A DNA stretch of 32,010 nt from Burkholderiales bacterium (GTDB lineage Bacteria; Pseudomonadota; Gammaproteobacteria; Burkholderiales; SG8-39): assembly GCA_026416295.1 (NCBI GenBank), contig JAOAFL010000139.1:1-32010 (forward strand), in the 5' to 3' direction. Under the pieces are notes generated by a model. The model did no database searches. It had not been told where the DNA came from and was given only the letters and a program-made list of their open reading frames with translations. Positions 8,426 through 16,055 of this stretch are shown piece by piece. Each line of letters starts with the position of its first letter. The first letter of the stretch is position 1. Both the position numbers and the translations under genes were made by a program.

Positions 8426-9664
8426 ATGACGCAGCGCATCACCCGCCGCACGTTCAACCGCGCCGCAGCCGCCGCCGGCGCGCTCGCCGCGTTCGCGCCC
8501 TTCGGCATCGTCCGCGCGCAGGCGCAGAAGCTCCGGGTCGGCGTGCTGCTGCCCCGCTCCGGGATTCAGGGCTTCATCGGTCAGTCCTGCCAGAAGGGCG
8601 CCGACCTCGCCCCGGAGGTGATCCGCGAGATGCTCGGCGTCGAAATCGAGCTGATGAACGCCGACACCGAATCGAACGTGGACGTCGCCCGCACCCGCGC
8701 CGAGCGGCTGATCCAGGAGGGTGCGCACGTGCTGGTCGGCCCCTTCGATTCGGGGGCGGCGGCCGCGATCGCGCAGGTCGCCGAGCAGCGCGGCATCCCC
8801 TTCATCATCAACATCGCCGCCGCGCCGCAGATCACCGAGCAGGGCTACAAGTTCGTGTTCCGCAACTTCCAGACCGCGATCGACATCGTGCGAAACGGCC
8901 TGGATCTGATCGGCGAGCTGTTCCAGGTGACCAATACCGTGCCGCGCACCGCGGTCTTCATGCACGTCAACGACACCTTCGGCCAGGCGATGGCGAAGGG
9001 CATCGGCGCGACGCTACCGCAGCGCACGCACCTGCCGTTCCGGATCGTCGAGACGATCTCCTACGACCCGGCGGCGAAGGACCTCACTGTCGAAGTGTCG
9101 AAGGCGAAGGGCACGAACGCCGATTTTCTGCTGCTCGTGTGCCGGCTGAACGACGCGATCATTCTGCGGCGCGAGATGGTCAAGCAGCGCTGGCAGCCGA
9201 TGGGCATCATCAGCCCGGGCTCGCCCGGCATGTACGAGGAGCAGTACTTCAAGACCCTCGGCAAGCTCTCCGAGTATTCGATCTCGAACGTGCCCTGGTA
9301 CAACCCGAACGCGAAGCTCACCAAGATCGTCGAAAAAGCGTTCCTCAAGCGCAACCCGAACGACAAGCTCGTCTATCACGGGTTGAACGTCGGCTTCACG
9401 TTCGAGGCGATCCTGGTCGCCGCCGACGCTTTCAAGCGCGCGAAAAGCACCGACCCGAAGACGCTCGCCGACGCGATCCGGCAGACGAACATCACCGAAA
9501 AGATGACGCTCGGCGGTCCGATCAAGTTCAACGCGAAGGGCCAGGTCGAAGGCATCGGCTCGGCCTGCGTGCAGAACCTCGACATGCTGCCGAAGGTGGT
9601 GCTGCCGCGCGCCGCGGCCGAAGCAAAGCCCGTGTTCCCGGTGCCGGGCTACCGAAAGGCCTGA
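8426..9664 (+). CDS. Liv-type ABC transporter substrate-binding protein
   Basis: A periplasmic type-I binding protein of 412 residues (LivJ/LivK, Peripla_BP_6 family) that captures substrate for the permease encoded downstream. The N-terminus ITRRTFNRAAAAAGALAAF followed by AQA is a Tat-type signal peptide, as often seen in this family. The mature part begins LRVGVLLPRSG and has the usual VDVARTRAERLIQEGAHVLVGPFDSG block. ATG 8426 is preceded by GAGGAGGA with 5 bases of spacing, which fixes the start; an ATG 93 bases upstream would lack the signal at the N-terminus. Its divergence from a MarR/CoA-ligase operon suggests uptake of an aromatic acid rather than leucine, as for CouP-type proteins. 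Confidence 0.93.
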   Translation: MTQRITRRTFNRAAAAAGALAAFAPFGIVRAQAQKLRVGVLLPRSGIQGFIGQSCQKGADLAPEVIREMLGVEIELMNADTESNVDVARTRAERLIQEGAHVLVGPFDSGAAAAIAQVAEQRGIPFIINIAAAPQITEQGYKFVFRNFQTAIDIVRNGLDLIGELFQVTNTVPRTAVFMHVNDTFGQAMAKGIGATLPQRTHLPFRIVETISYDPAAKDLTVEVSKAKGTNADFLLLVCRLNDAIILRREMVKQRWQPMGIISPGSPGMYEEQYFKTLGKLSEYSISNVPWYNPNAKLTKIVEKAFLKRNPNDKLVYHGLNVGFTFEAILVAADAFKRAKSTDPKTLADAIRQTNITEKMTLGGPIKFNAKGQVEGIGSACVQNLDMLPKVVLPRAAAEAKPVFPVPGYRKA

Positions 9665-9683
9665 ACCGGGGACGCGCGCGCGG

Positions 9684-9708
9684 GGGCCGGGCCGCCGGCC
9701 CTTTTTGT
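9684..9708 (+). terminator. intrinsic terminator or attenuator between binding protein and livH
   Basis: A perfect 7-bp GC stem (GGGCCGG / CCGGCCC) with a 4-base loop is followed at once by TTTTTGTT. It sits in the 48-base gap before livH, so it probably lets only part of transcription pass and keeps binding protein in excess over permease. The livH start follows directly, with no visible Shine-Dalgarno sequence. Confidence 0.7.
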
Positions 9709-9712
9709 TGCC

Positions 9713-10582
9713 ATGGACTGGACGCTCGTCGCGAACGTCGTCGCCGCCGGCCTGCTCACCGGGCTCGTCTACGGGCTGATGGCGCTCGGCCTGTCGGTCA
9801 TCTTCGGCGTCGTGCGCGTGGTCAACTTCGCGCACGGCGAGATGATGACGGTGGCGATGTACGCCGCGGTCGCGCTGTTTGCAGCCTGGAAGTGGGATCC
9901 GTTCCTCGCGATGCTGCCGGTCGCGCTCGCGTTCTTCTTCCTCGGCTACCTGCTCCAGGCGGGGCTGATCAACCCGTTCATCACGCGACCGGAGCACTCG
10001 CAGTTCATGCTGCTCGTCGCGGTCGCGATCATCATGGTGAACGCGCTGCTCATGAGCTTCGGCCCCGACGCCCGCAACGTGCAGGTGGACTACCAGCTCG
10101 AATCGTTCGAAGCCGGGCCGTTGCTTCTCGACAAGGCGCGCGCGTACGCGGCCGGCGCCGCGCTCGCGGCCGCGGCGGCGCTCTTCGCCTTTTTCCGCTA
10201 CACGCTCACCGGCAAGGCGATCCGCGCCTGCGCGGACAACTGGCTCGGGGCGAAGGTGATCGGCCTCGACGTCAAGCGCCTCTACGCGCTCACCTTCGGC
10301 CTCGGCTCGGCCTGCGTCGCGGTCGCCGGCTGCGCGATGGTGCTGCTCGTCGACGTCTCGCCGCCGCTCGGGCCGTACTACACGCTGCTCGCGTTCGTGA
10401 TCGTGATCGTCGGCGGGCTCGGCTCGATGGGCGGAGCGCTGCTCGGCGGCGTCCTGATCGGGGTGTCGGAGGCGCTCGCCGGCCTGTTCATCACGCCCTC
10501 GGCGAAGAGCATGTTCAGCTTCGGACTGCTCATCCTCGTGCTGCTCCTGCGGCCGCAGGGGCTGCTCGGGCGGCGCGCATGA
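9713..10582 (+). CDS. livH: branched-chain-type ABC transporter permease LivH
   Basis: The first integral membrane subunit of a Liv-type importer, 289 residues with about eight hydrophobic segments. Landmarks are the N-terminal GLVYGLMALGLSVIFGVVRVVNFAHGEMM block, the cytoplasmic loop TGKAIRACADNWLGAKVIGLDVKRLYALTF that contacts the ATPases, and GGLGSMGGALLGGVLIGVSEAL near the C-terminus. The start ATG at 9713 lies right after the hairpin and T-run and lacks a clear ribosome binding site. The stop overlaps the livM start by four bases (ATGA). Transported substrate is unknown; context favours an aromatic carboxylate. Confidence 0.94.
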   Translation: MDWTLVANVVAAGLLTGLVYGLMALGLSVIFGVVRVVNFAHGEMMTVAMYAAVALFAAWKWDPFLAMLPVALAFFFLGYLLQAGLINPFITRPEHSQFMLLVAVAIIMVNALLMSFGPDARNVQVDYQLESFEAGPLLLDKARAYAAGAALAAAAALFAFFRYTLTGKAIRACADNWLGAKVIGLDVKRLYALTFGLGSACVAVAGCAMVLLVDVSPPLGPYYTLLAFVIVIVGGLGSMGGALLGGVLIGVSEALAGLFITPSAKSMFSFGLLILVLLLRPQGLLGRRA

Positions 10583-11541
10583 ACCGGCGGCTCGTCCTGC
10601 TCGGGCTGCTCGCCGCGGCGCTCGTCGCGCTGCCCGCGTTCGCCGGGCCGTACGCGCTTTCGGTCGCGACGCTCATCCTCTATTTCGCCTACGCCGGCCA
10701 GGCGTGGAACGTGATGATGGGCTTTGCCGGCCAGCTCTCGCTCGGCCATTCGCTCTACGTCGGCGTCGGCGCCTACACCGCCGGCGCGCTCTACTTTCAC
10801 TTCGGCATCGGCCCGTGGGCGGGGCTGTGGGTCGCGATCGCCGCCTGCGTCGCTTTTGCGCTCGTGATCGGCTTTCTCGCCTTCCGCTTCGGCATCTCGG
10901 GCGTGTATTTTGCCCTCCTCACCATTGCGTTCGCCGAGTTCACGCGCATCGGCTTCGACCACCTCGCCTGGACCGGCGGCCCGGGCGGCATGTTCCTGCG
11001 GGTCGAGCAGCGCGAGACCTGGGACCTCGCGAACTTCCGCGGGCCGCCCGCAATGTACTACTACACGATGCTCGCGCTCGCGGCCGGGGCGTTCGCGCTG
11101 TGCGCCGCGCTCGTGCGATCGCGCGCCGGCTACTACTGGCAGGCGATCCGCGAAAACGAGGAAGCGGCGCAGGCCCTCGGCATCAACACCTTCCGCTGGA
11201 AAATGCTCGCGGTGGCGATCAGCGCGGCGATGACCGCCGTCTCCGGCGTGTTCTTCGCCTTCTACTACAACAACCTGTTCCCCGAGCAGATCTTCCACAT
11301 CAGCCGTTCGATCGAGATCATCCTCGGGCCGATCATCGGCGGGCTGGGCACGCTCTTCGGCCCGATCCTCGGCGCCGCGGTGCTCACGCTGCTCTCCGAC
11401 GGCGTCACCGAGCTGCTCGCTGCGCTCGGCATCGAGACACCCGGCATCAAGCAGGTGTTCTACGGCCTGCTGCTGCTCGTGGTGGTGATGTTCCTGCCGC
11501 ACGGCATCTGGCCGCCGATCGCGCGGCGCCTGCGCCTGTGA
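10579..11541 (+). CDS. livM: branched-chain-type ABC transporter permease LivM
   Basis: The second membrane subunit, 320 residues. It has the LivM landmarks WNVMMGFAGQLSLGHSLYVGVGAYTA near residues 45-75, the coupling loop GYYWQAIRENEEAAQALGINTFRWK, and the C-terminal GGLGTLFGPILGAAVLTLL segment. Hydrophobic stretches are spread through the protein as expected for an inner-membrane permease. It overlaps livH by 4 bases and livG by 1 base (TGATG), so translation is probably coupled along the cluster. Confidence 0.95.
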   Translation: MNRRLVLLGLLAAALVALPAFAGPYALSVATLILYFAYAGQAWNVMMGFAGQLSLGHSLYVGVGAYTAGALYFHFGIGPWAGLWVAIAACVAFALVIGFLAFRFGISGVYFALLTIAFAEFTRIGFDHLAWTGGPGGMFLRVEQRETWDLANFRGPPAMYYYTMLALAAGAFALCAALVRSRAGYYWQAIRENEEAAQALGINTFRWKMLAVAISAAMTAVSGVFFAFYYNNLFPEQIFHISRSIEIILGPIIGGLGTLFGPILGAAVLTLLSDGVTELLAALGIETPGIKQVFYGLLLLVVVMFLPHGIWPPIARRLRL

Positions 11542-12257
11542 TGCTCCTGCTTCACCGCGTCTCGAAGGCGTTCCGCGGGCTGCGCGCGGTCGACGAGGTC
11601 TCGTTCGAGGTGGACGCGGGCTCGATCGCCGCGCTCATCGGCCCGAACGGCGCAGGCAAGACGACGACCTTCAACATGATCGCCGGCGTGTTCCCGCCCG
11701 ACGCGGGCGAAATCGTGTTCGCCGGTCGCGCGATCCACGGGCTGCGGCCCGACCAGGTCTGCGTCGCGGGCATCGGTCGCACGTTCCAGCTGGTGAAACC
11801 GTTCGCGGGCCTGTCGGTGCTCGACAACGTGATGGTCGGCGCGCTGCTGCGCGAGCGCACGACCGCGGGCGCGCGCCGCGTGGCGCTCGAGGTGCTCGAG
11901 CGGCTGCATCTGGCGGCAAAGCGCGACCTGCCCGCCGCCTCGCTCACGCTGCCGGACCGCAAGCGGCTCGAGGTCGCGCGCGCGCTCGCCACCCGCCCGA
12001 CGCTGCTCCTTCTCGACGAAGTGATGGCGGGGCTGCGCCCGGTCGAGTGCGATCAGATGGTCGAGGTGTTCCGCAGCCTCAACCGCGAGGGGTTGACGAT
12101 CCTTCTCATCGAGCATGTCATGCGCGCGGTGATGGCGCTCGCCGGCCATATCGTGGTGCTGCACCACGGCCGCGTGATCGCGCGCGGCGCGCCGGACGAC
12201 ATCGTGCGCGACCCGGCGGTGCTCGAGTGCTACCTCGGCGAGGAAACCGAGGTCTGA
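11541..12257 (+). CDS. livG: Liv-type ABC transporter ATPase LivG
   Basis: A cytoplasmic ATP-binding subunit of 238 residues. The Walker A motif GPNGAGKTTT is near residue 34, the Q-loop is in GIGRTFQLVKPF, the Walker B motif is LLLLDEVMAGLRP, and the H-loop histidine is in LLIEHVM. The ABC signature, normally LSYGQQ in LivG, reads LTLPDRKRLEVARAL, so the LSGGQ-type residues are lost while the following helix is kept. In an ABC dimer with LivF, whose signature is canonical, this would leave one weak and one active ATP site. The start ATG overlaps the livM stop by one base. Confidence 0.94.
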   Translation: MLLLHRVSKAFRGLRAVDEVSFEVDAGSIAALIGPNGAGKTTTFNMIAGVFPPDAGEIVFAGRAIHGLRPDQVCVAGIGRTFQLVKPFAGLSVLDNVMVGALLRERTTAGARRVALEVLERLHLAAKRDLPAASLTLPDRKRLEVARALATRPTLLLLDEVMAGLRPVECDQMVEVFRSLNREGLTILLIEHVMRAVMALAGHIVVLHHGRVIARGAPDDIVRDPAVLECYLGEETEV

Positions 12258-12277
12258 GGCGACGCGGGCGCCCCGGC

Positions 12278-12982
12278 ATGCTCTCGGTACGCGACCTCGA
12301 CCTCTATTACGGCGACGCGCAGGCGCTCGCCGGTGTCTCGCTCGAGGTGCCGGCGGGCGCGATCGTCGCCCTCGTCGGCGCGAACGGCGCGGGGAAGTCT
12401 TCGCTCATTCGCACCATCGCCGGCATCGAGAAGCCGCGCGCCGGACGCATTCTTTTCAAGGACGAAGACATCGCCGGCCTCGACTCGCACGAGATCTGCG
12501 ACCGCGGCATCGGGCAGGTCGCCGAAGGACGGCAGCTCTTTCCGAACCTGACGGTGCTGGAGAACCTGGAGCTCGGAGCGATGCTGCCGCGCGCGCGCGC
12601 GAACGCGCGCCGGGCGCTCGAGGAGGTATTCGCGCTTTTTCCGCGGCTCGCCGAGCGGCGCCGCCAGCTCGCCGGAACGATGTCGGGCGGCGAGCAGCAG
12701 ATGCTCGCGATCGGCCGCTGTCTGATGGGGAACCCGGAACTGATCCTCTTCGACGAACCCTCGCTCGGGCTCGCGCCGGTCGTGGTGCAGGAGGTGCTGC
12801 ACACGATCCACGTTCTGAACGGCCGCGGCCTCACGATCCTCCTCGTCGAGCAGAACGTCGCCGTCTCGCTCAAGATCGCGCAGCACGCCTACGTGCTCGA
12901 GAACGGCCGCATCGTGATGAGCGGCTCGGGCGCCGAGCTTCTGCGCGACGACCGCGTGCGGCAGGCGTACCTCGGCCTCTAG
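12278..12982 (+). CDS. livF: Liv-type ABC transporter ATPase LivF
   Basis: The second ATP-binding subunit, 234 residues. It has Walker A GANGAGKSS near residue 34, a canonical signature MSGGEQQMLAIGRCLM, Walker B LILFDEPSLGLAP and the H-loop in LLVEQNV. It begins 20 bases after livG and ends the transporter cluster. The next gene, a lipoprotein on the same strand, starts 47 bases later and is probably a separate functional unit. Confidence 0.95.
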   Translation: MLSVRDLDLYYGDAQALAGVSLEVPAGAIVALVGANGAGKSSLIRTIAGIEKPRAGRILFKDEDIAGLDSHEICDRGIGQVAEGRQLFPNLTVLENLELGAMLPRARANARRALEEVFALFPRLAERRRQLAGTMSGGEQQMLAIGRCLMGNPELILFDEPSLGLAPVVVQEVLHTIHVLNGRGLTILLVEQNVAVSLKIAQHAYVLENGRIVMSGSGAELLRDDRVRQAYLGL

Positions 12983-13029
12983 CCGGCCGTCGGCGTACAC
13001 TTGTCGGCGCCTGCACCCGGGATTTCGCC

Positions 13030-14553
13030 ATGCGCGCTGCGCTTCGCTCGGCCGCTCGGGCCGCGGCCCGCGCCGCGGCGATCGCGTTCGCGGCGGCCGC
13101 CGCCGGCTGCGCGTCGGTGCTCGAGCGCATCGTCGATTCGCAGCTCGAGACCTACTTCGCGAGCGCGCCGGCGCCCGCGGCGCCGCTTCAGCACCCGCTC
13201 CCGCGCCTGCCGTTCGCCGACTACTGGACCGCGATCGTTTTCAACGGCGAGAAAATCGGTTTCGCGCACTTCGCCGTCGCGCGTGCCCCGGAGGCGGCAG
13301 ACCTCTGGGAACTGCGCTCGGAGGCAGCCTTCGCGCTGCGGTTTCTCGGTGTCGCGAAAAAGGTGAATCTGCGGGCGCGCGACCTGGTGACCGAGGACCT
13401 CGGCCTGCAGCGGTTCGAGTACCGCTACGTGCTCGACGAGAGCGAGATGACGGTCGAAGGCCGGCGCGAGGGCGACGAGCTCGTCGTTCGCGTGACCGTC
13501 GGCGGAACGCCGCACGAGCAGCGCCACGCGGTGAGCGGCCCCCTCTACCCCTCGAGCGCGATCCTGCTCTACCCGGTGCTGCACGGCCTTGCGCCCGGGC
13601 GCGAATACGCGTTCCGCGTCTTCAGCGGCGAGCTGCAGGCGGTGCGCGACGTCGCGCAGCGCGTCGAGGCGTACCAGACGAGCCGCCTGTTCCGCGGCGG
13701 CGCCTACAAGGTAGAGACGCGCCTTGCCGGCCAGCGCGTGCTCACCTGGATCGACGAGCGCGGGCGACCGGTGTTCGAGCTCGGCATGCAGGGCGTGATG
13801 ATCTCGGCGCTCGAAGACGAGCACAAGGCGAAGCGCGAGCTCGCGCTCGCCGCGCTCAACAAGAAAGAGTCGCTCCTCGACTACAGCCTCGTGCGGCCCG
13901 ACCGGCAAATCGCGCGCGCGCGCGCGGTCGCCACGCTGCGCATTGCGCTGTCCGGCGCGGCGCGCGAGCCGCCGTCGGACGGCTGGCAGCGCTGCGCGCC
14001 CGAGGGGACCGAGATCGTGTGCGAGATCGGGCCTGTGCCGTCGGAAGCGCGCGCAGAGCCGCGGCACCTCGCGCCCTCGCTCACCGTGCAGAGCGCGGAC
14101 CCCGAGATCCGGCGGCTCGCCGCCGAGATCGTCGGCGAGGCGGCGGGCGAGGCCGAACGCCTCGCGCGCATCGTGCGCTGGATGGACGCGCACATCGAGA
14201 AAGCACCGTTCGACGTCTTTTCGGCGCGCGACGTGCTCGAGCGGCGCCGCGCCGAGTGTCAGGGCCACGCGTGGCTGTTCGCGGCGCTTGCGCGCGCGGC
14301 GGGCATCCCCACGCGCGTCGTGAACGGCCTCGCCTATTCCGAGGACTTCGGCGGATTCCTGTTTCACGCCTGGAACGAGAGCCTCGTCGACGGCGCCTGG
14401 CGCGCGGTGGACGCGACCTTCGGCCAGGTGCACGCGGACGCGACGCATCTGAAGCTCTTCGAGGGCGAGACGCTCGCCGAGCTCGCGCCCCTGCTCGATT
14501 TCGTCGGTCGCCTGAGGATACGCGTCCTCGGTTTCGAGCATTCACGGCGCTGA
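13030..14553 (+). CDS. lipoprotein with transglutaminase-like domain
   Basis: A 507-residue predicted lipoprotein. The hydrophobic N-terminus ends in the lipobox AAGC with Cys27, so it is probably anchored in the envelope facing the periplasm. The C-terminal third has a transglutaminase/papain-like core: Cys410 in AECQGHAWLF, His446 in FHAWNES and Asp461 in AVDATFGQ form the expected catalytic triad. The middle (about 50-330) is probably beta-rich and is not recognised. Bacterial members of this fold are mostly cysteine proteases or peptide-modifying enzymes; true transglutaminase activity is not implied. The frame ends 21 bases before the FAD oxidoreductase, and no functional link is evident. 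Confidence 0.82.
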   Translation: MRAALRSAARAAARAAAIAFAAAAAGCASVLERIVDSQLETYFASAPAPAAPLQHPLPRLPFADYWTAIVFNGEKIGFAHFAVARAPEAADLWELRSEAAFALRFLGVAKKVNLRARDLVTEDLGLQRFEYRYVLDESEMTVEGRREGDELVVRVTVGGTPHEQRHAVSGPLYPSSAILLYPVLHGLAPGREYAFRVFSGELQAVRDVAQRVEAYQTSRLFRGGAYKVETRLAGQRVLTWIDERGRPVFELGMQGVMISALEDEHKAKRELALAALNKKESLLDYSLVRPDRQIARARAVATLRIALSGAAREPPSDGWQRCAPEGTEIVCEIGPVPSEARAEPRHLAPSLTVQSADPEIRRLAAEIVGEAAGEAERLARIVRWMDAHIEKAPFDVFSARDVLERRRAECQGHAWLFAALARAAGIPTRVVNGLAYSEDFGGFLFHAWNESLVDGAWRAVDATFGQVHADATHLKLFEGETLAELAPLLDFVGRLRIRVLGFEHSRR

Positions 14554-14570
14554 AGCGTCGGCCCCTGTCC

Positions 14571-14576
14571 TACAAT
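14571..14576 (+). promoter_or_regulatory. candidate -10 for the FAD oxidoreductase/AcnX genes
   Basis: TACAAT lies so that transcription would start at about 14583, next to the ATG at 14584. That implies a leaderless transcript from the second ATG of the gene. No good -35 element is visible. Confidence 0.35.
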
Positions 14577-16050
14577 GGCGGCGATGAGCGAGCCTCGCGG
14601 GCCCAAGTCCGCGCCGCAGGTGCTGCGGCTCGAGCGCACCGACGAACGCATCCTCACCTCCGACATCTTCGAAGGCGAGCGCGCGCCGCGCGCGCGTCGC
14701 GCCGGCGGCACGTGGACCGAGCCGGCGCGCGAGCTGCCGGTGTACGGCCGCTGCGACGTGCTGGTCGTGGGCGGCGGGCCGTCGGGGACTGCGGCGGCGG
14801 TCGCCGCGGCGCGCGCCGGCGCAGACGTCATCCTCCTTGAGCGCTACAACCACTTGGGCGGGCTCTCGACCGGCGGGCTCGTCATCTGGATCGACCGGAT
14901 GACCGACTGGGAAGGCAAGCTCGTCATCCGCGGCTTCGCCGAGGAGGTACTCGACCGGCTACCCGCCGAGGCGCTCGCCGGGCCCGGGCGCGAGGAGTGG
15001 GGCTCGCGCGATCCGGCGCGCGCCGAGTACTGGTCGTACCGCACCGCCGCCTATCACGGTATCGTCACCTGGTCGCCCACCGTCTGCCCCGAGTGGCTGA
15101 AGCTCGCTTCGCAGGAGCTCGTGCTCGAAAGCGGCGCGCATCTGGTGCTGCACTGCTGGGCGGCGCGCCCGATCGTCGAGGACGGCGCGGTGCGCGGCGT
15201 CGTCTTCGAGAGCAAGGCGGGACGGCAGGCGGTGTTCGCCGCGGTCGTCGTGGACGCGACCGGCGACGGCGACGTGTTCGCGCAGGCGGGCGCCGCCTTC
15301 GAGTCCGACGTCGTGCGCGAGGACGTGCACCACTGCATGAACACCGCGTGGCTCTTCGGCGGGGTGGACATGGCGCGCTGGATCGAATTTCGCGCGACCC
15401 GCCCCGAGGAGTTCTCGCAGTTCATGGCGCGCGGGCGCGCGCAGCTCGGTTACTTCGAGCGCCCGTTCGTCTCCTGGCGAAACGACATCGCGCTTTTCAT
15501 GGGACCGCGCCAGTCGGGCTATTCCGCGCTCGACCCGGACGATCAGACCGAGGTCGACGTCCGCTCGCACCGGCTGATGGCGCAGCACCTGGAGTTCTAC
15601 CGTCGCCATGCGCCGGGCTTCGAGCGGGCGTTCCTCATGCTCTCTGCGCCGCAGCTCGGCGTGCGCCACGCCCGGCGGCTGGTGGGTACGAAAAAGGTCA
15701 CGCGCGCCCAGTGGCCGAGCGCGCACGTGCACGAGGACGAGATCGGCGTCACGCCTGCGGTGTCGCCGAAATTCCCGAACATTTCGATCCCGTACGGCGC
15801 GCTGGTCCCGGAAAGGCTCGACGGCCTGCTCGCCTGCGGACGGCACGTCTCTTGCGACCCGAACTCGCACACGTTCCTGCGCGAGATCCCGCAGTGCTGG
15901 ATCACCGGCCAGGCGGCCGGTGCCGCGGCGGCGCTCGCTGCGCGGCGAAACGTCGCGCCGCGCGCGATCGACGTCGCGGAGCTGCAGGCGTTGCTCGTGC
16001 GCCAGGGCGCCTACCTGCGCGCCCGCCCGCAGGCGGCCGCGGCCGCCTGA
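14575..16050 (+). CDS. FAD-dependent oxidoreductase (FAD_oxidored family)
   Basis: A flavoprotein of 491 residues. The Rossmann motif VLVVGGGPSGTAAAVAAARAG binds FAD near residues 60-83 and is followed by ERYNHLGGLSTGGLV. The C-terminal FAD contact is LLACGRHVSCDPNSHTFLREIPQCWITGQAAGAAAALA. This family includes many uncharacterised dehydrogenases. The gene ends 5 bases before the aconitase-X large subunit, so both probably work on one substrate, for instance oxidation of a hydroxy acid before or after dehydration. The start may be ATG 14584 (MSEPRG), because ATG 14575 overlaps a -10-like hexamer. Confidence 0.88.
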   Translation: MAAMSEPRGPKSAPQVLRLERTDERILTSDIFEGERAPRARRAGGTWTEPARELPVYGRCDVLVVGGGPSGTAAAVAAARAGADVILLERYNHLGGLSTGGLVIWIDRMTDWEGKLVIRGFAEEVLDRLPAEALAGPGREEWGSRDPARAEYWSYRTAAYHGIVTWSPTVCPEWLKLASQELVLESGAHLVLHCWAARPIVEDGAVRGVVFESKAGRQAVFAAVVVDATGDGDVFAQAGAAFESDVVREDVHHCMNTAWLFGGVDMARWIEFRATRPEEFSQFMARGRAQLGYFERPFVSWRNDIALFMGPRQSGYSALDPDDQTEVDVRSHRLMAQHLEFYRRHAPGFERAFLMLSAPQLGVRHARRLVGTKKVTRAQWPSAHVHEDEIGVTPAVSPKFPNISIPYGALVPERLDGLLACGRHVSCDPNSHTFLREIPQCWITGQAAGAAAALAARRNVAPRAIDVAELQALLVRQGAYLRARPQAAAAA

Positions 16051-16055
16051 GCGCG

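Noticed and set aside
7073-8965. A 630-codon reverse frame across marR and the ligase
   Set aside because: It is in another frame from both recognised proteins and has shadow composition.
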